Positions 32,905 to 40,698 of a stretch of 64,000 nt of DNA are shown here, piece after piece. Within the stretch, counting starts at the first letter, position 1. Every line of letters starts with the position of its first letter. This stretch comes from Afifella sp. IM 167 (lineage in GTDB: Bacteria > Pseudomonadota > Alphaproteobacteria > Rhizobiales > Afifellaceae). A program made the translations under genes and the position numbers. Location of the stretch: NCBI RefSeq assembly GCF_020144925.1, contig NZ_NSLC01000002.1, positions 1-64,000 on the forward strand, given 5' to 3'. The notes under the pieces are model-generated. The model was not told the origin of the DNA and made no database searches. It saw only the letters and a program-made list of their open reading frames with translations.

Positions 32905-32922
32905 TGTCAGGCTATGTTGACA
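32905..32922. promoter_or_regulatory. PpsR/CrtJ-type site over the crtI start
   Basis: A perfect TGT-N12-ACA sequence (TGTCAGGCTATGTTGACA). This is the consensus of the redox/light repressor PpsR (CrtJ). It spans the annotated crtI ATG at 32914. Confidence 0.7.
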
Positions 32923-34446
32923 CGTGCTTCGTCGAACGTTCCTGTCACTGCCGAGGCGGAGCACCAGCCGCATGCGATTGTCATCGGCTCGGGCTTCGGC
33001 GGGCTCGCTGCCGCCATCAGGCTCGGCGCTCGCGGCTACCGCGTCACCATCCTGGAAAAGCTCGATAAGCCGGGCGGGCGTGCCTACGTCTTCCGTCAGG
33101 ATGGCTTCACCTTCGATTCCGGGCCGACCATCATCACCGCGCCCTTCCTGCTGGAGGAGCTCTGGGCCCTTTGCGGGCGCAGCCTCTCCGACGATATCGA
33201 GCTGAGGCCGCTGAGGCCCTTCTACAGGCTGCGCTTCGACCGGGGCGAGATCTTCGAATGCTCCGACGATCCGGAAGCGATGCGCCGCGAGGTGGCTCGC
33301 TTCTCGCCGGACGACGTCGCCGGCTACGAGCGTTTCATGGCCGAGGCGGAGAAGATCTACAAAGTCGGCTTCGAGGACCTGGCGCATGTGCCCTTCGGCT
33401 CGCTCATGGACATGGCCAGGGTGCTGCCGGATTTCGTGCGCCTGCAGAGCTTCCGCACCGTCTATGGCTGCGTGGCGCGCTACGTGAAGGACGAGCGCCT
33501 GCGCACGGCGCTGAGCTTCCATCCGCTGTTCATCGGCGGCAATCCCTTCGCCATCACCTCCATCTACGCCATGATCGCGCATCTGGAGCGCAAATGGGGT
33601 GTCCACTTCGTCATGGGCGGTACGGGGCGCCTGGCGGAGGCGATGGTCGGCCTCGTCGAAGGGCAGGGCGGCTATGTCCGCTACAATGCCTGCGTCGAGG
33701 AGATCCTGGTGGAGGACGGCCGGGCAAAGGGCGTCAGGCTCGCCGGCGGCGAGACGCTCCGCTCCGATATCGTCGTCTCCAATGCCGATTCGGCCTGGAC
33801 CTACCGCCACCTCATCCCCGCGGCCGCGCGAAAGCGCTGGACCGACCGCAAGATCGACAAGGCCCGCTACTCCATGGGCCTCTTCGTCTGGTATTTCGGC
33901 ACCGATCGCCGCTACGAGGATGTGGCCCACCACACCATCCTCTTCGGCCCGCGCTACCGTTCGCTGGTCAACGACATCTTCAGGAAGAAGAAGCTGGCGG
34001 AGGATTTCAGCCTTTATCTGCACCGGCCGACGGCGACCGATCCTTCGCTGGCACCGGAGGGCTGCGACGCCTTCTATGTCCTCTCGCCCGTGCCCCATCT
34101 CGATTCCGCGACGGACTGGGCGGTGGAGGCCGAGCCGTACCGCAGGAAGATCGAGGCGTTCCTCGCCGAGACGACGCTTCCCGGCCTCGGCGAGCACGTC
34201 GTCTCCTCGCGCGTGGCGACGCCGGTCGATTTCAGGGAGCGTCTTCTGGCCTTCAAGGGCGCCGCCTTCGGGCTGGAGCCACTCTTCACCCAGAGCGCCT
34301 GGTTCCGTCCGCACAACAAGAGCGAGGACGTGGAAGGCCTCTATCTCGTCGGTGCGGGCACCCATCCGGGCGCCGGGGTGCCGGGCGTCCTCTCCTCAGC
34401 AAAGGTTCTCGACATGGTGGTCCCGGATGCAGCCGCTCTTGCCTGA
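32914..34446 (+). CDS. crtI: phytoene desaturase
   Basis: 510 residues, the CrtI length. It dehydrogenates phytoene to neurosporene or lycopene on the membrane. The FAD-binding N-terminus is IVIGSGFGGLAAAIRLG (residues about 22-38). The conserved RAYVFRQDGFTFDSGP, HPLFIGGNPF and the C-terminal signature LYLVGAGTHPGAGVPGVLSSAK are all present. The ATG at 32914 overlaps a PpsR-like site and has only a weak ribosome site; no other in-frame start is near. It overlaps crtB by 20 bp. Confidence 0.96.
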   Translation: MLTRASSNVPVTAEAEHQPHAIVIGSGFGGLAAAIRLGARGYRVTILEKLDKPGGRAYVFRQDGFTFDSGPTIITAPFLLEELWALCGRSLSDDIELRPLRPFYRLRFDRGEIFECSDDPEAMRREVARFSPDDVAGYERFMAEAEKIYKVGFEDLAHVPFGSLMDMARVLPDFVRLQSFRTVYGCVARYVKDERLRTALSFHPLFIGGNPFAITSIYAMIAHLERKWGVHFVMGGTGRLAEAMVGLVEGQGGYVRYNACVEEILVEDGRAKGVRLAGGETLRSDIVVSNADSAWTYRHLIPAAARKRWTDRKIDKARYSMGLFVWYFGTDRRYEDVAHHTILFGPRYRSLVNDIFRKKKLAEDFSLYLHRPTATDPSLAPEGCDAFYVLSPVPHLDSATDWAVEAEPYRRKIEAFLAETTLPGLGEHVVSSRVATPVDFRERLLAFKGAAFGLEPLFTQSAWFRPHNKSEDVEGLYLVGAGTHPGAGVPGVLSSAKVLDMVVPDAAALA

Positions 34447-35488
34447 TGCGCCGCTGGCGACGCCGGCCGACCATGCCGCCTGCCGCGAATTGATTCGCAC
34501 CGGCTCGCGCACCTTCTTCGCCGCCTCCATGCTCCTGCCGCCGCAGGTGAGGGAGCCGGCCTACGCGCTCTACGGCTTCTGCCGTCTCTCCGACGACGCC
34601 GTCGACCTTTCCGGCGGCGATATCGGCGCGCTCCATCGCCTGCGCCAGCGCCTCGATGACGCCTATGCCTGCCGTCCGGCCCCGATTGCGGCCGACCGCG
34701 CTTTCGCCGAGATCGTGCTGCGCTACGGCATTCCCCGCAGCATCCCCGATGCGCTTTTGGAGGGCTTCGCCTGGGACGTGGAGGGCCGCCGCTACGAGAC
34801 GCTGAGCGACCTGCATGCCTATGCCGCCCGCGTCGCCGGCACGGTCGGCGCCATGATGGCGATGCTGATGGGCGAGTGCGGCCATCCGGTCATCGCCCGG
34901 GCCTGCGACCTCGGCGTTGCCATGCAGCTCACCAATATCTGCCGCGATGTCGGCGAGGATGCCCGCAACGGGCGCATATACCTGCCGCTGCAATGGATGC
35001 GCGAGGCGGGGATCGATCCCGACGAATGGCTGCGCCGGCCGGAGTTCAGCGAAGAGCTCGGCGGTGTTATCGGGCGCGTTCTTGGTGAGGCCGACCAGCT
35101 TTACGCCCGCGCCACCAGCGGCATTGCGCGCCTTCCCTGGAACTGCCGGCCGGCGATCCACGCCGCCTGCCGCCTCTATGCCGAGATCGGCCGCGAGCTG
35201 GAGCGCCGGGGCCTCGATTCGGTCTCCCAGCGTGCCGTCGTGCCGGCCTCTCGCAAGGCATGGCTTCTCGCCCGCACATCCGCGACGCGGCTTTCCTGCT
35301 CCAAGGGGCTGACCTTCGCGCCGCTGCCGGAGACCCGCTTCCTGGTCGATGCCGCCGTCGCCGCGGCCGAATCGCCGTATCTGCGCCGCCAGGTCCGCCG
35401 CCGGGGCGTCAGCGAGCACACCGAATGGGTGATCGACCTTTTTGCCGATCTCTCCCAGCGCGAGGCGGGGGCCCGCCTCCGCACCTAG
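34427..35488 (+). CDS. crtB: phytoene synthase
   Basis: 353 residues. It condenses two geranylgeranyl diphosphates to phytoene. The two aspartate-rich motifs are visible: YGFCRLSDDAVDL near residue 50 and NICRDVGEDARNGRIYLPL near residue 170. The ATG at 34427 (MQPLLPDAPLATP) overlaps the crtI stop by 20 bp, typical of crtIB. It ends the plus-strand bchIDO-crtIB unit; two small ORFs follow on the same strand. Confidence 0.95.
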   Translation: MQPLLPDAPLATPADHAACRELIRTGSRTFFAASMLLPPQVREPAYALYGFCRLSDDAVDLSGGDIGALHRLRQRLDDAYACRPAPIAADRAFAEIVLRYGIPRSIPDALLEGFAWDVEGRRYETLSDLHAYAARVAGTVGAMMAMLMGECGHPVIARACDLGVAMQLTNICRDVGEDARNGRIYLPLQWMREAGIDPDEWLRRPEFSEELGGVIGRVLGEADQLYARATSGIARLPWNCRPAIHAACRLYAEIGRELERRGLDSVSQRAVVPASRKAWLLARTSATRLSCSKGLTFAPLPETRFLVDAAVAAAESPYLRRQVRRRGVSEHTEWVIDLFADLSQREAGARLRT

Positions 35489-35602
35489 CTGCCGGTTTCC
35501 TCGCGCCGCTCTTCTGGACTTTCCCACTTTCTGTCATGCTCTGCCTCGCATTCGGACCATGAGCCGGCCCTCGGAGAGACGCCGGCGAAAGGGGGAGCAG
35601 TG

Positions 35603-35758
35603 ATGGCAAGTCCCGGTCCCATGGTGATCTTCGAGCTGGTCTTCATCTTCGGGGGCTGCCTCGTCTTCTGCATCTGGCAGCTCGTCTCGTTGCGGCGCGA
35701 CCGGATGCGCATGGAGCGCGAGGAAGAAGAGAAGAAGCGCCGCGCGATCCAGCGCTGA
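35603..35758 (+). CDS. 51-residue single-helix membrane protein
   Basis: MASPGPMVIFELVFIFGGCL continues to a basic/acidic tail ending EEEEKKRRAIQR. One transmembrane helix (about 7-27) is followed by a charged cytoplasmic tail that would form an alpha helix. A good ribosome site (AAAGGGGGAG) lies 5-8 bases before the ATG. It is 114 bp after crtB, in the place where Rhodobacter has tspO, but it is not TspO. I do not recognise the family. Confidence 0.65.
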   Translation: MASPGPMVIFELVFIFGGCLVFCIWQLVSLRRDRMRMEREEEEKKRRAIQR

Positions 35759-35871
35759 GGATGACGGAAGCCGCCCGCGCCTTGCGTCGCGCGTCGCTCC
35801 GCCGCTTGTGAGCGGCGGCAGCCCTCCCTACTGTCCACGCGCCCGAAGAATCGGATCAAGGGAGATGGACA

Positions 35872-35982
35872 ATGGGTGAGATGGCACTGCTTCCCTCGCT
35901 GACACTGATGACGATCGGCGGCCTGATCGCCCTGGCGATTGTCTTCGTCGTCTACAAGCTGCGCAGCGGCAAGAAGCGCTGA
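35872..35982 (+). CDS. 36-residue single-helix membrane protein
   Basis: The frame MGEMALLPSLTLMTIGGLIA continues to YKLRSGKKR. It has one hydrophobic helix and a basic C-terminus, the pattern of a tail-anchored micro-protein. AAGGGAG lies about 8 bases before the ATG. It ends 22 bp before the convergent crtC stop. Function unknown. Confidence 0.6.
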   Translation: MGEMALLPSLTLMTIGGLIALAIVFVVYKLRSGKKR

Positions 35983-36004
35983 GGCAAGGGCCTCCGCCGC
36001 GGGC

Positions 36005-37072
36005 TCAGCCCGCTCGCGGCATCCGGAAAGGCAGGAGCATCCGCACCCACCCCTTGCGGAACCGCTCCAGCGAAAGGCTCTCGTGCACCGCCGTCACCTC
36101 CGCGCCCGCCAGCCGGGTCGAGACGAGCGAGCGGGCGTAGAAGGGCGTATCCTCCAGCGTCTCCACCACCTTCGCCGCATTCTGCGTCTCGCAATGCGTG
36201 CCGCGGGCGATCCGCCATATCCGGGTCGTCGGCAGCGGCGCAGGCGGGGGAGGGGCGAAGGCGCGGGCGCCGCCCTGCCGGTCGAAGAGCAGCGAGAGCG
36301 TGCGCCGCCCGCCCTTGCGCCGCTGCATGTCGTAGAGGACGGCGGCCCCGTCCGGATGCGCCGCGCGCGACCAGTCCCAGGAAACGAAGCCGTCCTCGAG
36401 CGGCTCGCTCCCCCAGTTGCAGTCCATATACGCCTCGCCCTGCCAGGCCAGATGCGGGTGTTCCAGCCGCACCGTGGCGCGCCCCGCTGGCGCGATCGGC
36501 CACCAGCAATGCCGCCCCTCCTCGTCGAGCGCATAGGGGCCGGGCGTGATCGCCGCCGGCTTGATGCGCACGACGCCCTTGAGGCGCGTGGGGATCGGCA
36601 CCGTCCATTCGTTGATGCGGATCGTCACGCCGCTGCCGTCGAAGGAGACCGCGCTCGGGCCGACGACGAGCGCCTGCGGCGTGCGGTGGAGGGCCTTCTT
36701 GCCGCGCTCCGTCATCGACCAGCGCTTGCCGGCCTTGCCGTAGAGCGCGACGTTGATGCCGCAGTGATTTTCCGGCGCCGCCCGCCCGCGCTGGCGCGCC
36801 CAGGCGTAGTAGGGCGAGAAGACGGAGCCGACGAAGGCGATGATGGTCAGCCCGTGGCGCCCGTCGTCGCTGAGCGCGTCGACATACCACCAGCGATAGC
36901 CGCCCGGCTCTACCGGCGCGTCGAAGCGAAGTCGGTTATGAGCCGCTCCGCCGCCATCCGGCCCGACAGCGCCGCCATCGGCACCCCCGCTCCCGGATGC
37001 ACGCTGCCCCCCGCCATGTAGAGGCCCGGCAGGCGCGTCCTCGCTCCCGGCCGCTCGAACGAGGCCTTCCAT
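36005..37072 (-). CDS. crtC: carotenoid 1,2-hydratase
   Basis: Up to 355 residues. CrtC hydrates the C1-C2 double bond of neurosporene or lycopene, an early step to spheroidene or spirilloxanthin. The conserved core starts at FDAPVEPGGYRWWYVDALSDDG and continues with LTIIAFVGSVFSPYYAWAR, NHCGINVALYG and YMDCNWGSEPLEDGFVSWDW. No ATG, GTG or TTG lies in this frame between the crtD stop (36910) and the core. The first usable start upstream is the ATG at 37072, inside crtD, giving a 163-bp overlap and an unusual low-complexity N-terminus. The true start is therefore uncertain. Confidence 0.9.
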   Translation of the reverse strand: MEGLVRAAGSEDAPAGPLHGGGQRASGSGGADGGAVGPDGGGAAHNRLRFDAPVEPGGYRWWYVDALSDDGRHGLTIIAFVGSVFSPYYAWARQRGRAAPENHCGINVALYGKAGKRWSMTERGKKALHRTPQALVVGPSAVSFDGSGVTIRINEWTVPIPTRLKGVVRIKPAAITPGPYALDEEGRHCWWPIAPAGRATVRLEHPHLAWQGEAYMDCNWGSEPLEDGFVSWDWSRAAHPDGAAVLYDMQRRKGGRRTLSLLFDRQGGARAFAPPPPAPLPTTRIWRIARGTHCETQNAAKVVETLEDTPFYARSLVSTRLAGAEVTAVHESLSLERFRKGWVRMLLPFRMPRAG

Positions 37073-38409
37073 CCGTGCGAGGCCTGGCCGTAGAGCGCTC
37101 CCCCCGTCGCCGGGAACAGCTTTTCGAATTCGTTCGGCCCGGTGATCGTCTTGGCGCCTTCCGCGATCCTCAGCTTCAGGCCGCATCGTTCCATCAGCCG
37201 GAACGTCCGTTCCTCGCATCGGGCAATCTCCTCCGCCTCAAGCGGCTTCACGTCGCCGCGCGCCGGCGCGTTGACCAGAATGAAAAGCCTTTCTTCGCCC
37301 GAAGGTCCACCCGGCCGGTCGCCGCGGTCCTGGGCGCAGACATAGACGGTCGGCACGTTCGGCAGTTCGCCCTGGCGGAAGATCCGCTCGAACTCGCCGG
37401 CGTAATCGTCTGAGAAGAAGACGTTGTGGCGGATGAGGTCGAAGCCTTCCGTCTCGGCGACAACGGAGAAGGTGAGGGCGGAGAGAGAGCGCTGCGCCCC
37501 GCCGGGAAGGGCGACGGCCGGCGCGGCCGCCCCGCCGAAATGCCCGTTCGCCAGCGCCGCCACGTCGGCGTTGAGGATCACGGCGTCCGCCTCCACAACC
37601 TCGCCGCTGGCAAGCCGCACACCCGATGCCCGCCCGCGGCTGACCAGCACCTCGGCGACCCTTTCGCCGGTGCGAATCTTCGCCCCCCTTTCGCGGGCGA
37701 GCCGGGCGAGCGTCACCGCCACCTGGTGCATGCCCCCTTCCACCAGCCACACCCCCTCCTGCTCGACATGGGCGATCAGCATCAGCGTCGCCGGCGACAG
37801 GTAGGGCGAGGAGCCGCAATAGGTCGCATAGCGCCCGAAGAGCTGGCGCAGGCGCGGATCGGCGAAGAACTCGCCGAGCGCGCTCCATAGCGTGGTGAAA
37901 GGGCTGATCTCCATCAGCCGCGGCATGCCGAAGAAGCCGACGCCCTTCATCAGGCTCTGCACGCTCGGCCGCTCGGCGCGGATGAAGGGACGGTCGAGCG
38001 TCTGGAAGATGCGCCGCGCCCGCTCGCAGAAGCGCAGATACCCGCTGGCCTCCCGGGGCCCCGCGAAATCGCCGATCGCCTCCGCGCTGCGGCCGATATC
38101 GGCGAAGAGGTCGAGCCGTTCCTCGCCGTTCCAGGCATGGCGCGCCAGCGTCTCCACCGGTTTGAGTTTCAGCTCGGACGAGAGCGAGGCGCCGGCCGCC
38201 TCGAAGATCTCCTCGAAGAGGTGGCGCATGGTGAAGACGGTCGGCCCGCCATCCATCTTCGCCCCGCCGGCTGCGACTTCTCGCATCTTGCCGCCGGGCG
38301 CGTTTTCCTTCTCGATGAGCGTGACCGCTGCGCCCCGCGAGGCGAGGGTAAGCGCCGCCACCAGCCCGCCGATCCCGGCTCCGACGACGATCACACGGCT
38401 GGTAGGCAC
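36910..38409 (-). CDS. crtD: methoxyneurosporene dehydrogenase (CrtI family)
   Basis: 499 residues of the phytoene-desaturase-like flavoprotein family. It introduces the C3,4 double bond after CrtC. The N-terminal FAD site is VIVVGAGIGGLVAALTLASRG, followed by EKENAPGGKMREVAAGGA and MDGGPTVFTM. The C-terminus has GLYMAGGSVHPGAGVPMAALSG, the CrtD/CrtI signature. The start is a GTG at 38409 with GGGGGGAGG ten bases upstream. It shares a divergent control region with crtE. Confidence 0.95.
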   Translation of the reverse strand: MPTSRVIVVGAGIGGLVAALTLASRGAAVTLIEKENAPGGKMREVAAGGAKMDGGPTVFTMRHLFEEIFEAAGASLSSELKLKPVETLARHAWNGEERLDLFADIGRSAEAIGDFAGPREASGYLRFCERARRIFQTLDRPFIRAERPSVQSLMKGVGFFGMPRLMEISPFTTLWSALGEFFADPRLRQLFGRYATYCGSSPYLSPATLMLIAHVEQEGVWLVEGGMHQVAVTLARLARERGAKIRTGERVAEVLVSRGRASGVRLASGEVVEADAVILNADVAALANGHFGGAAAPAVALPGGAQRSLSALTFSVVAETEGFDLIRHNVFFSDDYAGEFERIFRQGELPNVPTVYVCAQDRGDRPGGPSGEERLFILVNAPARGDVKPLEAEEIARCEERTFRLMERCGLKLRIAEGAKTITGPNEFEKLFPATGGALYGQASHGWKASFERPGARTRLPGLYMAGGSVHPGAGVPMAALSGRMAAERLITDFASTRR

Positions 38410-38465
38410 CGCGACATTTCCTCCCCCCGCAAGGTCGATGAAAGCATTGACTTACGGGTAGCATC

Positions 38466-38503
38466 TGTCCATCCTGATTGACACTCCTTTGTGACAACAA
38501 AGG
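38466..38503. promoter_or_regulatory. crtD-crtE divergent control region
   Basis: A perfect TGT-N12-ACA PpsR-type site lies at 38466-38483; its end also reads TTGACA (38478-38483). Three bases away is a perfect 7-bp inverted repeat CCTTTGT-GACA-ACAAAGG (38486-38503). The second may be an operator of another regulator or a hairpin in the crtE leader. Confidence 0.65.
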
Positions 38504-38532
38504 CTGACAAAACGGGAGCTTAGGGGGGCGTC

Positions 38533-39405
38533 ATGGAAGCCTTGGTCCGCATCGAACAGGCTCTCGACATGGCGGTCAGCCATGCCGAAGCGGCCGGCGC
38601 GCCGCCGCAGCTGGCCGAAGCGATCCGCTATTCCGTCTTTCCTGGAGGGGCCCGCATCCGGCCGCGGCTGTGTCTTGCCGTCGCATCGGCCTGCGGCGAC
38701 GACGAGCCGGATCTTTCCTCCGCCGCTGCGGCCTCCCTTGAGCTCATCCATTGCGCCTCGCTGGTGCATGACGATCTGCCCTGTTTCGACGATGCCGAGA
38801 CGAGGCGCGGGCGGCCTTCCGTCCATCGCGCCTTCGGCGAACCCCTGGCGGTTCTGGCCGGCGACGGGCTGATCGTTCTGGCCTTCGAGACGCTGGCGCG
38901 GGCAGGGGCCTGCGCCCCCAGCCGGCTCGCATCCCTCGTCCTTACCCTCGGACGCGCCGTCGGCATGCCCGCCGGCATCGTTGCCGGCCAGGGCTGGGAG
39001 AGCGAGCCGCGTGTGTCCGTCTCCGACTACCATCGTGCGAAGACCGGCGCGCTCTTCACGGCCGCGACCGTGTCGGGCGCGGTGGCGGCCGGGGCGGATC
39101 CGGGTCCGTGGCGGGCGCTCGGCGAGCGTCTGGGCGAGGCCTATCAGGTCGCTGACGATCTGCGCGACGCGGTCGCGGCGGAGGAAGAACTCGGCAAGCC
39201 GGTCGGCTGCGATGCGCGTCTCGGCCGCCCGAGCACCGTCCGCGAGCTCGGCGTGCATGGCACGGTCGAGCGGCTCTCCGGCCTCGTGGCGGGCGCTGTC
39301 GCCGCCGTCCCCGATTGTCAGGGCTCCGATCAGTTGAAGGCGCTCGTCATGTCGGAAGCCAAGCGGCTGGTGCCGAAGAAGCTCGCCGACAGGGCGGCCG
39401 CCTGA
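38533..39405 (+). CDS. crtE: geranylgeranyl diphosphate synthase
   Basis: 290 residues, all-helical isoprenyl synthase. It builds C20 GGPP from IPP and farnesyl or geranyl diphosphate for carotenoids and the chlorophyll tail. The first Asp-rich motif is HDDLPCFDDAETRRG (about residues 79-93), the second QVADDLRDA (about 202-210). The KTGALF motif lies between them. GGAGC and GGGGG lie before the ATG at 38533. It starts the long plus-strand unit crtEF-bchCXYZ-puf. Confidence 0.95.
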   Translation: MEALVRIEQALDMAVSHAEAAGAPPQLAEAIRYSVFPGGARIRPRLCLAVASACGDDEPDLSSAAAASLELIHCASLVHDDLPCFDDAETRRGRPSVHRAFGEPLAVLAGDGLIVLAFETLARAGACAPSRLASLVLTLGRAVGMPAGIVAGQGWESEPRVSVSDYHRAKTGALFTAATVSGAVAAGADPGPWRALGERLGEAYQVADDLRDAVAAEEELGKPVGCDARLGRPSTVRELGVHGTVERLSGLVAGAVAAVPDCQGSDQLKALVMSEAKRLVPKKLADRAAA

Positions 39406-39448
39406 GAAGGCTGGGAGCCGGGGCCTCGTCCCACGGGTAAAGAACGAT

Positions 39449-40594
39449 ATGCAGGCCTCTGATCTCGCGACGTTCTGGCTGGAGCCGGTTCTGTCGCTGC
39501 GCGACCGTCTGGTCGCCAGCCCCCGCTTTCGTGCCTGGGCGGCGTCCAATCCGCTGACGCGGCCGATCGCCCGCCGCCAGGCCCGCTCCCTCTTCGATGT
39601 CACCGCCGGCTTCGTCTATTCGCAGGTCCTGGCCGCCTGCGTGCGTCTGCAGCTCTTCGATGTCCTGGCCGCCGGCCCCCAGGCCGTGCCCGATCTCGCC
39701 CGCCGCCTCGGCCTTTCGGAGGAGGCGACGGTGCGCCTGATGCGCGCGGCGGGCTCGCTGAAGCTCGTCTCGCGCCGCAGCCGCGGCCGCTGGGGGCTGG
39801 GTCCCCTCGGCGCGGCGATGATCGGCAACCCCGGCATCGCCGCCATGGTGGAACACCACGCGCTCCTCTACGCCGATCTCAAGGAGCCGCTGGCGCTGCT
39901 GCGCGAGGAGCCGGGCGAGCGCCAGCTTCAGAACTACTGGTCCTATGCGCGCTCGGAAACGCCCTCCAGCCTGCCGGCCGAGCGCGTCGGCGCCTACACC
40001 CAGCTCATGGGTACCTCGCAGGCGATGATCTCGCAGGAGATTCTCGCCGCCTATCCGCTCGACCGGCATCGCCAGATCCTCGATGTGGGCGGCGGCGACG
40101 GCAGCTTCCTGACGGCGGTGGCCGAGCGCGCGCCGCATCTGCGCCTGACGCTCTTCGACCTGCCGCCGGTTGCCGCGCGCGCCCAGCAGCGATTCGCCGA
40201 CAAGGGGCTCGGCGAGCGGGCGCTGGCCATCGGCGGCGACTTCCTGCGCGATCCGTTGCCCCGGGGCGCCGACCTCATTTCGCTGGTGCGCATCGTCCAC
40301 GATCATCCGGACGATGCCGTCATGACGCTCTTCCGCGCCGCGCGGGTGGCTCTGCCGCCCGATGGCCGGCTCCTGATCGCCGAGCCGATGTCCGCCGCGC
40401 CGGCCTCCGAGCCGGCCACGGACGCCTATTTCGGTTTTTACCTGATGGCGATGGGTCGCGGCCGGCCGCGTTCCGTGCCCGAGATTCGCACCATGCTGAG
40501 ACGCGCCGGATTCGCCAGAACCCGCGTGGTCCCGAGCCCTACGCCGGTGCTGGCGCGCGTTTTGGTCGCCGTTCCGGATCATTCCAATGTGTAA
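39449..40594 (+). CDS. crtF: demethylspheroidene/hydroxyneurosporene O-methyltransferase
   Basis: 381 residues. An N-terminal winged-helix dimerisation part (about 50-140, VCVRLQLFDVL-like, PDLARRLGLSEEATVRLMRA) precedes a SAM-dependent methyltransferase domain with ILDVGGGDGSFL (about residue 212). LFDLPPV, GGDFLRDPLP and LVRIVHDHPDD follow. It transfers a methyl group from SAM to the 1-hydroxyl of the carotenoid made by CrtCD. The stop codon lies inside the bchC promoter region, as in other purple bacteria. Confidence 0.95.
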   Translation: MQASDLATFWLEPVLSLRDRLVASPRFRAWAASNPLTRPIARRQARSLFDVTAGFVYSQVLAACVRLQLFDVLAAGPQAVPDLARRLGLSEEATVRLMRAAGSLKLVSRRSRGRWGLGPLGAAMIGNPGIAAMVEHHALLYADLKEPLALLREEPGERQLQNYWSYARSETPSSLPAERVGAYTQLMGTSQAMISQEILAAYPLDRHRQILDVGGGDGSFLTAVAERAPHLRLTLFDLPPVAARAQQRFADKGLGERALAIGGDFLRDPLPRGADLISLVRIVHDHPDDAVMTLFRAARVALPPDGRLLIAEPMSAAPASEPATDAYFGFYLMAMGRGRPRSVPEIRTMLRRAGFARTRVVPSPTPVLARVLVAVPDHSNV

Positions 40595-40633
40595 ATCTTG
40601 CTTGACGTATGAAGAGGTAAAGCTAGACTTACA
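40590..40633 (+). promoter_or_regulatory. bchC promoter with two PpsR-like sites
   Basis: TTGACG (40602-40607) and TAGACT (40624-40629), 16 bp apart, form a sigma-70-like promoter. A one-mismatch TGT-N12-ACG site lies at 40590-40607 and a one-mismatch GGT-N12-ACA site at 40616-40633, so the two half-good operators bracket the promoter. The left one overlaps the crtF stop. Confidence 0.6.
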
Positions 40634-40698
40634 CCTCCGATAAAGTGCCGCCGAAGAGCACGAACGAGGCTCCACGAGAGGCCCATAGAGGCGCGCCG

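Noticed and set aside
38490-38509. A second TGT...ACA pair in the crtD-crtE region
   Set aside because: The spacer is 14, not 12, so it does not fit the PpsR consensus; the bases belong to the CCTTTGT/ACAAAGG palindrome.
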